DNA of 64,000 nt from an uncultured Muribaculaceae bacterium (GCA_910587235.1 CAJUKD010000010.1:18306-82305); one strand, 5' to 3'; positions 17,370-26,861 are shown, counted from the first letter of the stretch. Program-made: numbers and translations. The notes: a model not told the origin generated them from the letters alone.

Positions 17370-18092
17370 ATGACAAACTTAAGCGTTAACATAAACAAAA
17401 TAGCCACTTTGCGCAACGCCCGCGGAGAGAACCGTCCGTGCGTTACCGACGCCGCACTCGACATAGAGCGCTTCGGAGCCGACGGCATCACCGTCCATCC
17501 GCGACCCGACGAGCGCCACATACGCCGCGACGACGTGTACCGCCTGCGCCCGCTGCTACGCTCCGAATTCAATATTGAAGGCAACCCGACCCACGAATTC
17601 GTCGATCTGGTGCTCAGCGTGCGCCCCACACAGGTCACACTGGTTCCCGACGCCCCCGACGCGCTCACATCGTCGGCCGGCTGGGACGTGGAGGCAAACG
17701 CCGAATTCCTGTCATCGCTCGTCGAACGTTTCAAGGAAGCCGGCATACGAAGCTCGATCTTCGTCGACGCCGATCCCAACGTAATACGCGCGGCGGCCGC
17801 CACCGGAGCCGACCGCATAGAGCTGTACACCAAGCCATACGCCGACGCCTACGACCGCGACCCCGAAGCAGCTGTAGCCCCCTTTGCCGAAGCGGCACGA
17901 GTGGCACGAAGCCTCGGACTGGGAGTCAATGCCGGCCACGACCTGAACCTCGACAATCTCGCTTTTTTCAGCCGCAGCATCCCCTTCCTGAGTGAAGTAT
18001 CGATAGGCCATGCGCTTATATGCGACGCCCTCTACCTCGGACTCGAAGAAACCGTACGACGCTACAAAGCAGCACTTGCCAACGACAGGTAG
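17370..18092 (+). CDS. pdxJ: Pyridoxine 5'-phosphate synthase
   Basis: This 240-residue TIM-barrel enzyme condenses 1-deoxyxylulose-5-phosphate with 3-amino-1-hydroxyacetone phosphate in vitamin B6 synthesis. Family blocks: LSVNINKIATLRNARG at the N-terminus, GADGITVHPRPDERHI, FNIEGNPT, VTLVPD, TGADRIELYT, LGVNAGHDLN and the phosphate-binding EVSIGHALI at the end. It is transcribed divergently from the nadK operon. Confidence 0.97.
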   Translation: MTNLSVNINKIATLRNARGENRPCVTDAALDIERFGADGITVHPRPDERHIRRDDVYRLRPLLRSEFNIEGNPTHEFVDLVLSVRPTQVTLVPDAPDALTSSAGWDVEANAEFLSSLVERFKEAGIRSSIFVDADPNVIRAAAATGADRIELYTKPYADAYDRDPEAAVAPFAEAARVARSLGLGVNAGHDLNLDNLAFFSRSIPFLSEVSIGHALICDALYLGLEETVRRYKAALANDR

Positions 18093-18116
18093 AAACAGCT
18101 TGAAGCCGAACGCAGG

Positions 18117-18230
18117 GACGCGCCCCGGCACGTCTTATATATCAGACAAAACATTTGCTTTAGCTCTTAACTTATTACTTCAGACCAACAAAAAACCTAT
18201 ACTCCCCTCCAAGACGTGCCGCGGCACGTC
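18117..18230 (+). repeat. Intergenic repeat, two palindrome copies
   Basis: Palindrome copies at 18117-18134 (GACGCGCCCCGGCACGTC) and 18213-18230 (GACGTGCCGCGGCACGTC) flank about 78 bp. The first copy plus TTATATATCAGACAAAACAT and following bases matches the minus strand of 11006-11073 and also 27394 onward. It fills the gap before exbB. Confidence 0.8.
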
Positions 18231-18270
18231 CCTACATGAAATCCTCTAACCCTAACCCACTATACTCCAA

Positions 18271-18939
18271 ATGCTTCTCCTACAGATAACCGAAACCGCC
18301 GCCACAGAAACCGTTCGCAGCATGAGCCTCTGGAACCTTTGCCTGCAGGGCGGATGGACAATGATTCCCCTTGCAGCGCTCCTGCTCCTGTCGATATACG
18401 TCACCATCGAGCGGGCAATCATCCTGCACAAAGCCTCGCGAACCGACGACACATTCATGAAACGCATAAGCGGATATATCCACGAATCCGAGATTGAAAG
18501 CGCCCTCAACCTCTGCAAAGCGACACCAACACCCTACGCCCGCCTGATAGCCAAAGGAATATCGCGCATAGGCCGTCCGATGAACGACGTGCTCGTGGCA
18601 ATCGAGAACACAGGCAACCTCGAAGTGGCAAAACTCAGCAAAGGCCTGCCTCTGCTCGCCACCACCGCCGCGGGCGCCCCGATGATAGGCTTCCTCGGCA
18701 CCGTAATCGGCATGGTACAGGCATTCTACGCCATCGCAGGCTCAGGCAGTTCCGCCACAATCGACTCTTTCGCATCGGGAATCTATGCCGCACTCGTGAC
18801 CACCGTCGCCGGTCTGATCGTCGGAATCGCAGCTCTATTCGCCTACAACTTTCTGGTCGCCCGCGTAAACAAAATCATGAACCAGCTTGAGGCTCGCACC
18901 ATGGAATTCATGGACCTCCTCAACGAACCGTCAGAATAA
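18271..18939 (+). CDS. exbB: MotA/TolQ/ExbB family proton channel protein
   Basis: The 222-residue inner membrane protein has three hydrophobic spans (about 30-50, 125-150, 165-195). The family core is GAPMIGFLGTVIGMVQAFYAI followed by the third span LVTTVAGLIVGIAALFAYN. With ExbD it uses the proton gradient to energise TonB-dependent outer membrane transport. An internal ATG (MSLWNL, residue 18) is an alternative start. ExbD follows after 6 nt. Confidence 0.93.
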   Translation: MLLLQITETAATETVRSMSLWNLCLQGGWTMIPLAALLLLSIYVTIERAIILHKASRTDDTFMKRISGYIHESEIESALNLCKATPTPYARLIAKGISRIGRPMNDVLVAIENTGNLEVAKLSKGLPLLATTAAGAPMIGFLGTVIGMVQAFYAIAGSGSSATIDSFASGIYAALVTTVAGLIVGIAALFAYNFLVARVNKIMNQLEARTMEFMDLLNEPSE

Positions 18940-18945
18940 TCAGCC

Positions 18946-19386
18946 ATGTCGCTCAAACGCCAACACGACATGATGGCCGGATTCTCCATGGCCTCGATGA
19001 CCGACGTGGTATTCCTGCTGCTGGTATTCTTCATGGTAACGTCGACTTTCGTCTTCCCGACAGCATTGGAAATCGACCTTCCGCAGAGCCGACAACAAAC
19101 GCCCGTCAAGCCCGCTACCCGTGTATTCATCGACTCCGTAGGCTCATACTATGTCAGCCGGGGCGACACAGCTCCCGCAGCCGTTGCCTCCGACTCGCTG
19201 GCTCTGGTTCTCGGAGCCATAGCCGAAGCCGACACCACCGGCGCGGCAATCGCCGTACATGCCGACGCCGCCGTGCCCTACGGCAAAGTTGTGGAAGTCC
19301 TTAACCTCGGAGCCGAAAATTCCATCAAGATGGTGCTTGCCACACGGCCATCGGCACCAAAAGCCTCAGCCGATTCCATACGATGA
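18946..19386 (+). CDS. exbD: ExbD/TolR family biopolymer transport protein
   Basis: The protein has 146 residues, with one N-terminal membrane span (MTDVVFLLLVFFMVTSTFV, carrying the conserved channel aspartate in MTD) and a periplasmic domain rich in beta strands (AIAVHADAAVPYGKVVEVL). It pairs with the upstream ExbB-like subunit. Its stop overlaps the next ATG (ATGA), so the TonB-like gene is coupled to it. Confidence 0.93.
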   Translation: MSLKRQHDMMAGFSMASMTDVVFLLLVFFMVTSTFVFPTALEIDLPQSRQQTPVKPATRVFIDSVGSYYVSRGDTAPAAVASDSLALVLGAIAEADTTGAAIAVHADAAVPYGKVVEVLNLGAENSIKMVLATRPSAPKASADSIR

Positions 19387-20180
19387 ACCGCCCGCGCGCC
19401 ACAGCATATACGGCAACGGCCGTCATAGCCCTGCTGACGATCGTCGGGCTGCGCAACGGTTCGCTTGAATTCGACACACGCACACTGCGCGTGCCGCCGC
19501 GCCCTGTGACAGAACTTGTAGAAATCGAGGACGAAGAATTCGTCGACATCTACAACCCGTCGGGCAACTCCGCCAACCCCGCGCCTGCCGTAGCAAAAGA
19601 AAACGCCCACAGCAGGTCGACACCCGCTTCAGCAACAGGCACCGACCTCAGCGACGCCGGAAAGGAAGCCGCGGCACCGGTACCGCCCGCCTCCGAACAA
19701 GAATCTCCCGTCACCGCACCCGAGCCACACGCAAGTCCTACAGGTCCCGATCGCGACAGCCGCGAGGCCGAAGAAGCACGCCGACGCGCCGAAGCCGACA
19801 CACGTTCGGCATTCCGCAATGCCGCCGGAAAGGACAACACTTCGGACCGGGGAAAGAAATCCGACCGCGAGGCCGGACGCCCCGACGGCCACGAATCACA
19901 GGCCAACGGCACAGGAATGGGCACCGTCGGAGGCGGATGGCACATGCCACGCTACGCCAAAGTCCCGTCGACACTAACAGGCAGCATCGTACTGCGGGCC
20001 ACAGTCGACCGCACAGGCCATGTAAGTTCGGTGATCCTTAGCGGAGGCGAAGCGCCTGCAGCCGCCGACGCCGCACTTGTTCGCGCCTGCATAGCCGAGG
20101 TGCGGTCACGCGTATTCACCCGCTCCGACAAGGACGCACCCGAGCAGGCCATAGCCACCATAACATACCGTTTCCGCTGA
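19383..20180 (+). CDS. TonB-like energy transducer
   Basis: The protein has 265 residues: a single N-terminal membrane span (about 8-24), then a long low-complexity periplasmic linker rich in Pro, Ala, Glu and Arg (about 50-185). The C-terminal domain of TonB/TolA type (about 190-265) runs GSIVLRATVDRTGHVSSVIL to ITYRFR. It completes an ExbB-ExbD-TonB unit. The linker lacks the Pro-Lys/Glu-Pro repeats of enterobacterial TonB, and its extended charged stretch (DRDSREAEEARRRAEADTRS) is TolA-like, so TonB and TolA roles cannot be separated by sequence. Confidence 0.8.
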   Translation: MNRPRATAYTATAVIALLTIVGLRNGSLEFDTRTLRVPPRPVTELVEIEDEEFVDIYNPSGNSANPAPAVAKENAHSRSTPASATGTDLSDAGKEAAAPVPPASEQESPVTAPEPHASPTGPDRDSREAEEARRRAEADTRSAFRNAAGKDNTSDRGKKSDREAGRPDGHESQANGTGMGTVGGGWHMPRYAKVPSTLTGSIVLRATVDRTGHVSSVILSGGEAPAAADAALVRACIAEVRSRVFTRSDKDAPEQAIATITYRFR

Positions 20181-20254
20181 AAGACATCTTTTCCGCCTTT
20201 TAACATTCTTCAATACCTTAAAAGTTACGCCGTCGGGCATTTTTTCGTATTTTT

Positions 20255-20914
20255 GTGGCCGTGGACAAAAAAAGCGATAATTTCCCTCCCCAGATGCAGC
20301 TGCCGGAACCTACGCTCCGACGGCTTCCATGGTATCTGGCATACCTCGGGCTTCTGAACCAGAAAGGAGTGGAATATATTTCCTCGACCAAAATTTCCGA
20401 AGAACTCAACGTCGATTCATCGCAGATCGCCAAAGACCTCTCCTTCCTGAACATCCGTGGCAAAACACGTATCGGATATGAAGTGAAAGCACTCGAAAGC
20501 AAGCTGCGCGACTTTCTGGGCTTTGCCTGCGTGCATCGCGCCGTGATGGCCGGAGTCGGCAGCCTCGGCGAGGCTCTTATCCGCGACTCCGGTCTTCAGC
20601 GCTACGGCCTGCGGATAAGCGCAGGAGTCGACATAAACCCGGATCTGATCGGCTCCACCATCTGCGGAGTGACAATACACCATCCCGACAAACTCCCGCA
20701 GCTGGTAAAGGAACTCGACATCACCATAGGCATCGTAGCCGTGCCTTTCGAAAGCGCCCAGGCCATGGCCGACACATTGGCCGACGCCGGCATACGCGCT
20801 CTCTGGAACTTTACGCCTTATCGAATCCGCGCCCGCGAAGGAGTCGTGATTACCAACACATCCATCTATTCACATCTGGCGCTGATATATAACCGTCTGG
20901 CCTCGCAGCGATGA
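20255..20914 (+). CDS. rex: Redox-sensing transcriptional repressor Rex
   Basis: The protein has up to 219 residues. The N-terminal winged helix (LPEPTLRRLPWYLAYLGLL, VDSSQIAKDLSFLNI) binds DNA. The Rossmann domain with GVGSLGEALI senses the NADH/NAD ratio, and a C-terminal swap helix ends LIYNRLASQR. The open frame can start at GTG 20255, but a TATTTTTG element at 20248-20255 overlaps it. If that is the promoter, the ATG at 20294 (206 residues, MQLPEPT) is the real start. The stop overlaps the next ATG by 4 bp. Rex beside FAH-like, porU, porV and ispF resembles the Porphyromonas order. Confidence 0.93.
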   Translation: MAVDKKSDNFPPQMQLPEPTLRRLPWYLAYLGLLNQKGVEYISSTKISEELNVDSSQIAKDLSFLNIRGKTRIGYEVKALESKLRDFLGFACVHRAVMAGVGSLGEALIRDSGLQRYGLRISAGVDINPDLIGSTICGVTIHHPDKLPQLVKELDITIGIVAVPFESAQAMADTLADAGIRALWNFTPYRIRAREGVVITNTSIYSHLALIYNRLASQR

Positions 20915-21519
20915 AAATCATCAGCATCTTCGGCTCCGCCGCAGACATCACCGGCATGCCTCGCATGAGCGCAGGCGCGGACTCCGCCATTCTCCGCCAA
21001 GGCGATCCCCTTTTCGTTCCCGACCATCTCGGCGCATGGGACGGCGAAATATGTCCTGCGATACGTATATGCCGCCTCGGACTGAACATTCCATTGAAAG
21101 CGGCACGAAGCTACTACGACGCCATAACAGCAATGCACATCCTCCGGCCGGCCGACGGCAACAGACTTACGGACGAAGCCGTAGCCCTGATCGACCGCGC
21201 CTTCGCTCCCGGACTATGGATACCGCTCGGCAGCGACACCGCCTCCTGCAAACCGATTTCACTGAGCATCGACAGTCTGGGGCCCGACGGCAGCAGCGAC
21301 CGACGGAGCCTCGACTTCTCGCCCGAAAGCCTTGGCGCCGACGCCGCCATAGCCGCACTGTCAAAACTGGCGACCGTCAAGACCGGCGACATAATAGTGT
21401 TCCGCCGGCACAGCCTACAGTCAGGACCGGCCATGCGCCCCGACAGTACAGGATGTTTCCGGGGACTGATCACAGCCTCGATCGACGGCCGCGACTGCAT
21501 GAAACTGAAAATACGCTGA
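20911..21519 (+). CDS. FAH-family-like protein with degraded active site
   Basis: The protein has 202 residues. The layout follows fumarylacetoacetate hydrolase (FAH) family proteins: a short N-terminus with DPLFVPDHL, then DGEICPAIRICRLG, where active members have an ExE metal motif (typically YEVELVLRI), then ARSYYDAITAMHIL, and a final KTGDIIVFRR block. The second metal glutamate is replaced (E-I-C), and the usual aspartate of GLDFTARD is lost. Catalysis is therefore doubtful. In Porphyromonas an FAH-family gene also precedes porU (recalled). It overlaps rex by 4 bp, and its role may be structural or vestigial. Confidence 0.6.
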   Translation: MKIISIFGSAADITGMPRMSAGADSAILRQGDPLFVPDHLGAWDGEICPAIRICRLGLNIPLKAARSYYDAITAMHILRPADGNRLTDEAVALIDRAFAPGLWIPLGSDTASCKPISLSIDSLGPDGSSDRRSLDFSPESLGADAAIAALSKLATVKTGDIIVFRRHSLQSGPAMRPDSTGCFRGLITASIDGRDCMKLKIR

Positions 21520-21572
21520 CACCCTCACTGAGCACCGAATTCTAAACCATATACTCTCAACTCTAAACCTTA

Positions 21573-24500
21573 ATGTCCAAGCACCTGCGCATACACACAT
21601 CAATCGCGGCCATTCTCATGGCCGCAGCATCCGCCATGGCCTTTCCCGCAAGCCATTATTCCATAAATTCACGTTTGGCACAAGGACGATGGGTAAAGGT
21701 ACGCGTACAGCGCCAAGGCATACAGCAGATAAGCTATGAACAACTACGTCAATGGGGGTTTTCCGACCCTGCCGCGGTCAACGTCTACGGAACCGGCGGC
21801 GCATATCCGTCGGTCGACGCATTCAGCGCATCATACGCCGATGACCTCACACAGACAGCCACAGTCCACACCGCCGACGGACGTATCCTCTTCTACGGTG
21901 AAAAAGACCTGCGCACCGAACTGAAAAACGCTGCAGCAGTCGAATTCCAACGCAACTACTACGACACCGAAGGCTACTACTTCCTGAGCGACTGCGAGCA
22001 AACAGAAACAGTGCCCGTCATGCCAATACGCCAACCGGCCAAGGAAACAGCACCGACAATAGTCCACTACCACGTCGAAATACAGGAAGACGAAGTACAG
22101 AACCCGATGCAGTCCGGAGTATTCTTCCACGGCCCCAAAATGTCAATAGGCGAAAGCCGGCGCTTCGACTTCCACATCGAGGACTACGCATCCCTGACCT
22201 CCTCCGGCTCGCCGACAGTGAACGGATCCTTCCAGTACGATTTTGCCGCACGCGGTTCGAACCAGACCCCCATAGCGCTGTCGATGACACCGAGCGAAAA
22301 CATATCGGTTGTCGGCACACTGCACAACAACGAATGCACGCAGCAGCGCGTGGCCTCACGGGCATACAATGTCGCCTCGGGATGGTTCCGCTTCAACGCA
22401 AGCGAGGAAAAACCGCTCGACGACGCCCAAGTTTCAGTCACAGTAACCGTTCCGCCGACAGCATCCACCGTCGTATATGCCGCCATTGACCGCGTGACAA
22501 TGATATACCCCCGCCTCAACCGCCTCGGCAAGCGCCCCGCAATCGACATGCACATAGCGAGCACAGCCGTGCTCAACCAGCCTTTCGAGCTGAGCGACGT
22601 CCCCGCAGACGTAGTGATGTGGGACGTGACAGACCCTTCGGCCATACACTCCTACGAACTGGCCTACGACAGCGAAAAGCGCAAGGCCTCCGGCAGCTTC
22701 GAGCGAATGATGAGCCAGCAGAACGGCACAGGGCATTTCGTGGTATTCGACCCTTCGGCAACCCACAACGACGTAATCTTCGCCGGCGACGTGGCAAACC
22801 AGAACATACACGGCATGGACACCCCCGACATGCTGATAATAACCACCCCGACCCTGAAACCATACGCCGAGGAACTCGCCGAAATCCACCGCAGGCGTCA
22901 GGGTATTTATGTCACAGTACTCACACAGGACGAGATTTTCAACGAATTCTCCTCAGGGACACGCTCTGTCATGGGCTACCGCCGGGCGGCAAAGATGTTC
23001 TACGACCGCGATCCGTCGGTGTTCCGCTACATACTTCTATATGGTTCCGCCACCTGGGACAACCGTTTCATAGCCACCCAGCCCCGCGATGTGCTCCTGA
23101 GCTATCAGGTGCAGAATCAGAGCCATGCCGTGGAAAATGCCACCTGCTACACCTCCGACAACTACTTCGCCATGCTCGACGACAACTACCGCTCCGACAA
23201 CATCTACTTCCAGCCCACCCACGCCAGCGTGGGCCGACTACCCGTGGTCGACGCATCGAAAGCACGCAAAATCAACAACAAAATAGCCCGTTTCTTCGAA
23301 AATCCGCCATCTCCGGCAACATACCTCCGGGGCATCTTCATCAGCGACGACGGCGACCAGTGGGTACACACACGCCAGTCGCAGGCCACACTCGAAGCTC
23401 TGCGCGAACACCAGCCCGGATTCACGGCCATGCAGGGGCACACATACATATACCCGCGCAAAGAATCCCGATGCCCGGAAATGGTCGACTACATAGCGGC
23501 TACACTGAAACGCGGAGCCGGTTACTTCACCTACAGCGGTCACGGAACCGAGCAGGCGCTCGGCCTTGAATGCTTCTGGACCGACAAACTTGCCGAAAGC
23601 ACCCTATACTCCGTAAGCCCGCTGGCTATGCTCGCCACCTGTGTGTCATACCCCCTCGACCGCATGAACAACGCAATGGCCGACGCAATGGTATTCAAGG
23701 AGGACGGAGGCATGATAGGCGTCATCGCAGCATCACGCTCGGTCTACCTCGAATTCAACCAGACCCTCAACCGGGCTGTGGCTGTCGCATACTCCAAAGC
23801 CGAGCCGGGAATGTGCTACGGCGATCTGCTACGCATAGCCCGCAACGAAATGCTCGCCGAAGGAATAGAATCCAACAGCGCCATCAACACTATGGCCTAC
23901 AACTACTGCGGCGACCCGGCACTGCCTATACCTGCGCCGCGCTACGGCATAAAGGTCGAAAGCATCAACGGAACAGCGATCGCCGCGGCCGGCGACGCCA
24001 TAGCCGTCACGCCGCTCGCGCCGCTGCGGATAAAAGCCCGGATTACCGACTCCGAAGGCCGCACCGTCGAACGCTTCAACGGCACGGGACTCGTCGAAGT
24101 CTACGACGGCCCCCACATCGAACTGGGACGACGCCACGACAGCGGCGACCGCGACTCCATAGGCGAATTCACCATCGACGAGCGCCTGCTGGCCGAAAAA
24201 CCCGTGACAGTGCGCGACGGATTCATCGATGCCGAACTTGTGCTTCCCGAACCCGCTTATACAGGTCTGGCAAACAACCGCATCGTCATAACGGCAACAG
24301 ACACATCGCGAGGCGACCATGCCGCAGGATTCGACCGCCACGCAGCCGTCACGGCGGCCGGCGACGACGCCGGAAAAGACCTTGACCGCACGGCACCGCA
24401 GATTCTGCAATTCTACATCGACAACCCCGCATTCGCACCCGGCGACATTGTCGGAGGCGACTTCACCGTCCACGCCATAATCGACCCCTCGCCGACCGGT

Positions 24501-25016
24501 CTGAACCTGACAAACACAGGAATAGGACAATCGTCAATCCTGACGCTCGACGACGACACGTCTTTCAAAGCCGTAGGCGCCGACGTAAGCTACAAGCCCG
24601 ACGGAACGGCACACATGAGCACACGAATAAACGCCATCGGCGACGGCAGGCACACCCTGCGCCTGTCCGTGGCAAACAACGCCGGAGTGCGCGCCTACGC
24701 CACCCTCGACTTCACAGCGATAGCCTCCGCCGCACAGGCATCACTGACAACCGACTCCCCCGTGGCACGCGGAGGAAACGTAACCCTCGATCTCAGCCAC
24801 AGTTTCCCGGAAACACCCGACGCACGTCTGATCGTCACCGACTCGCAGGGTAATACCGTATTCTCTCGCGAGCACTGTTCATTCCCGTTCGAATGGGACC
24901 TGAAAGACCTTTCCGGCGAAGAACTCCCCGACGGCCGCTACGAAGCCTGCGCCGTAATGCGGTGCGGCCTGTATTTTGGCTCGACTCCACGCACCGAAAT
25001 CATTGTGATACGTTAA
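21573..25016 (+). CDS. porU: Type IX secretion system sortase PorU
   Basis: The protein has 1147 residues with an N-terminal signal peptide (to about residue 24). The C25 gingipain-like domain spans roughly residues 420-800, with the catalytic His657 in TYSGHGTEQ and Cys690 in LATCVSYPLDR. Ig-like and beta-rich modules follow to a C-terminal domain. PorU sits on the outer membrane, cleaves the C-terminal sorting signal of T9SS cargos and joins them to anionic lipopolysaccharide. It is followed by porV, its membrane partner. Five or more CTD-bearing cargo genes lie later in the window. The 5' flank (21543-21570) contains an AT-rich repeat arm. Confidence 0.95.
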   Translation: MSKHLRIHTSIAAILMAAASAMAFPASHYSINSRLAQGRWVKVRVQRQGIQQISYEQLRQWGFSDPAAVNVYGTGGAYPSVDAFSASYADDLTQTATVHTADGRILFYGEKDLRTELKNAAAVEFQRNYYDTEGYYFLSDCEQTETVPVMPIRQPAKETAPTIVHYHVEIQEDEVQNPMQSGVFFHGPKMSIGESRRFDFHIEDYASLTSSGSPTVNGSFQYDFAARGSNQTPIALSMTPSENISVVGTLHNNECTQQRVASRAYNVASGWFRFNASEEKPLDDAQVSVTVTVPPTASTVVYAAIDRVTMIYPRLNRLGKRPAIDMHIASTAVLNQPFELSDVPADVVMWDVTDPSAIHSYELAYDSEKRKASGSFERMMSQQNGTGHFVVFDPSATHNDVIFAGDVANQNIHGMDTPDMLIITTPTLKPYAEELAEIHRRRQGIYVTVLTQDEIFNEFSSGTRSVMGYRRAAKMFYDRDPSVFRYILLYGSATWDNRFIATQPRDVLLSYQVQNQSHAVENATCYTSDNYFAMLDDNYRSDNIYFQPTHASVGRLPVVDASKARKINNKIARFFENPPSPATYLRGIFISDDGDQWVHTRQSQATLEALREHQPGFTAMQGHTYIYPRKESRCPEMVDYIAATLKRGAGYFTYSGHGTEQALGLECFWTDKLAESTLYSVSPLAMLATCVSYPLDRMNNAMADAMVFKEDGGMIGVIAASRSVYLEFNQTLNRAVAVAYSKAEPGMCYGDLLRIARNEMLAEGIESNSAINTMAYNYCGDPALPIPAPRYGIKVESINGTAIAAAGDAIAVTPLAPLRIKARITDSEGRTVERFNGTGLVEVYDGPHIELGRRHDSGDRDSIGEFTIDERLLAEKPVTVRDGFIDAELVLPEPAYTGLANNRIVITATDTSRGDHAAGFDRHAAVTAAGDDAGKDLDRTAPQILQFYIDNPAFAPGDIVGGDFTVHAIIDPSPTGLNLTNTGIGQSSILTLDDDTSFKAVGADVSYKPDGTAHMSTRINAIGDGRHTLRLSVANNAGVRAYATLDFTAIASAAQASLTTDSPVARGGNVTLDLSHSFPETPDARLIVTDSQGNTVFSREHCSFPFEWDLKDLSGEELPDGRYEACAVMRCGLYFGSTPRTEIIVIR

Positions 25017-25065
25017 AGACCGGCTCAAAGCAATAAAACGGCAGATTCTGGGTTATTATTAAAAA

Positions 25066-25088
25066 CATGCGCGCCGACGGCGCGCATG
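25066..25088. other. Strong hairpin between porU and porV
   Basis: A perfect 10-bp stem CATGCGCGCC / GGCGCGCATG with a 3-nt loop. It has no T-run on the plus strand. On the minus strand it is followed by TTTTTAATAATAA, so it would act as an intrinsic terminator only for antisense transcription. On the sense mRNA it may stabilise or separate the porU and porV parts. Confidence 0.6.
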
Positions 25089-25116
25089 CCATCCGACGAT
25101 AAAACTCAATCAGCAA

Positions 25117-26331
25117 ATGAAAATAAGCACCAGGATAAGCATAATCACAGCTCTGACGCTGGCACTCGTCGCCGGCTCCGCAGCACCCGTACTTGCCCAG
25201 AAAAACGAATTCAACCCCGTCGAAACAGGCGTGACATCGCTATCGATAGCACCCGACGCCCGCGGAGCATCCATGGGCGACCTCGGCGCGGCCACCGACC
25301 CCGACGCCAACTCCCAGTTCTGGAATCCATCGAAGTATGCTTTTGCATGGAGCCAGGCCGCCGTATCGCTCAGCTACACCCCGTGGCTGCGAAAACTGGT
25401 CAACGACATATTTCTGGCCAACCTCGCCGGATACTGGAAATTCGGCGGAGGCGACAATCAGGCTATAAGCGCGTCGCTGCGCTACTTCTCCTTGGGCGAA
25501 GTGACGACTTCCGACGCGGCCAACACCTCAACGATGTCGATCAACCCCTACGAAATGTCATTCGACGTAGGCTATTCCCGCAAGCTATCCGAAAAATTCT
25601 CCATGGGCGTAGTGTTCCGCTACATCTATTCCGACCTGGGCTTCTCCGACTCATACGCCGGCGACCAGACCACAGGCGCATCGGCATTCTCCGCCGACAT
25701 AGCAGGCTACTACACCACCTATCCCGTCATAGGCCGCAACGAATGCCAGTGGTCATGGGGATGGAACATTTCAAACATAGGCACAAAAGTAGCATACAAC
25801 AACGGCGAGAATCCCGCATTCCTCCCTACAAACCTTCGACTCGGAACAACATTCATGTTCCCTCTGGCCGACTACCACACTCTGGCGCTCAGCCTCGACC
25901 TTAATAAACTTCTGGTGCCGACAAAACCTCGCGAGAGCGACTTCGACATGAACTCCGTCGACGGACAGCGCGAGTACATCGACGCACTCGAGGACTGGAA
26001 GAACATGTCGCCTTTCACCGGCATATTCAAGTCATTCAGCGACGCACCCGGCGGTTTCAAAGAAGAACTGCGCGAAATATACATGTCATTAGGCGCCGAA
26101 TACGCCTACAACAACCAGTTCTTCCTGCGCGCAGGCTACTACTACGAAAATGCCAACAAAGGCAACCGCCAGTACTTCGGCATAGGAGCCGGATTCTCGC
26201 TGAACGTCGTACGCCTCGACGCATCCTACATGCTCGCAACGGCACAGACATCGCCGCTCGACCAGACCCTGCGTTTCACTCTCACTTTCGACATGGACGG
26301 CCTGCGCGACCTGATGGGCCGGCGCCGCTGA
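25117..26331 (+). CDS. porV: Type IX secretion system outer membrane shuttle PorV (LptO)
   Basis: The protein has 404 residues. The signal peptide ends near VLAQ, followed by VTSLSIAPDARGASMGDLGA, the hallmark N-terminus of PorV. A FadL-like beta-barrel with FWNPSKYAF and SLSYTPWL follows. The last strands end FTLTFDMDGLR. PorV carries cargo from the translocon to the PorU sortase. It follows porU by 100 nt and precedes ispF. Confidence 0.95.
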   Translation: MKISTRISIITALTLALVAGSAAPVLAQKNEFNPVETGVTSLSIAPDARGASMGDLGAATDPDANSQFWNPSKYAFAWSQAAVSLSYTPWLRKLVNDIFLANLAGYWKFGGGDNQAISASLRYFSLGEVTTSDAANTSTMSINPYEMSFDVGYSRKLSEKFSMGVVFRYIYSDLGFSDSYAGDQTTGASAFSADIAGYYTTYPVIGRNECQWSWGWNISNIGTKVAYNNGENPAFLPTNLRLGTTFMFPLADYHTLALSLDLNKLLVPTKPRESDFDMNSVDGQREYIDALEDWKNMSPFTGIFKSFSDAPGGFKEELREIYMSLGAEYAYNNQFFLRAGYYYENANKGNRQYFGIGAGFSLNVVRLDASYMLATAQTSPLDQTLRFTLTFDMDGLRDLMGRRR

Positions 26332-26367
26332 TCCCTCGTCGAACGGAATCCACCTAAACACAACAGC

Positions 26368-26856
26368 ATGAATTACCCGCCATTCCGCATAGGCTCGGGC
26401 TTCGACGTCCACCGCCTGGTAGAAGGACGGCGCTGCATAATCTGCGGCGTCGATATCCCCCACCCGACGGGACTGCTCGGCCACAGCGATGCCGACGTCG
26501 CGCTCCACGCCCTTGCCGACGCGCTCCTCGGAGCCGCCGCACTCGGCGACATAGGACACCTGTTCCCCGACACCGACCCTCGATGGAAAGGAGCCGACTC
26601 CCGAATACTCCTGCGAAAAGTAGTCGAAGCAATCGCTTCCGCAGGATATGCCGTCGGCAATGTCGACATAACCATAATGGCACAGGCGCCGCGCATGGCG
26701 CCGCACATCGAAACAATGCGCGCCAATGTGGCCGCCGATCTCGGCATATCCGCCGACCGTGTGGCCGTAAAGGCCACCACGACCGAACGACTCGGTTTCA
26801 CAGGCCGCGGCGAAGGAATTGCAGCCCAGGCTACCGCTCTGATTTTCAACATCTGA
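26368..26856 (+). CDS. ispF: 2-C-methyl-D-erythritol 2,4-cyclodiphosphate synthase
   Basis: This 162-residue enzyme of the MEP isoprenoid pathway has GSGFDVHRL (metal ligands Asp and His), GHSDADVALHALADALLGAA and DIGHLFPDTDPRWKGADS, all diagnostic, and the C-terminal KATTTERLGFTGRGEGIAAQ. It is 36 nt after porV and probably belongs to the same transcript. Confidence 0.97.
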   Translation: MNYPPFRIGSGFDVHRLVEGRRCIICGVDIPHPTGLLGHSDADVALHALADALLGAAALGDIGHLFPDTDPRWKGADSRILLRKVVEAIASAGYAVGNVDITIMAQAPRMAPHIETMRANVAADLGISADRVAVKATTTERLGFTGRGEGIAAQATALIFNI

Positions 26857-26861
26857 ATTTT

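Noticed and set aside
22619..24385. Plus-strand frames of 316 and 271 codons inside porU.
   Set aside because: Arg/His/Pro-rich products typical of the wrong frame in GC-rich genes, lying wholly inside the well-supported porU frame.
26089..26706. Minus-strand frame opposite porV and ispF.
   Set aside because: Overlaps two conserved genes on the other strand and has no recognisable motif.
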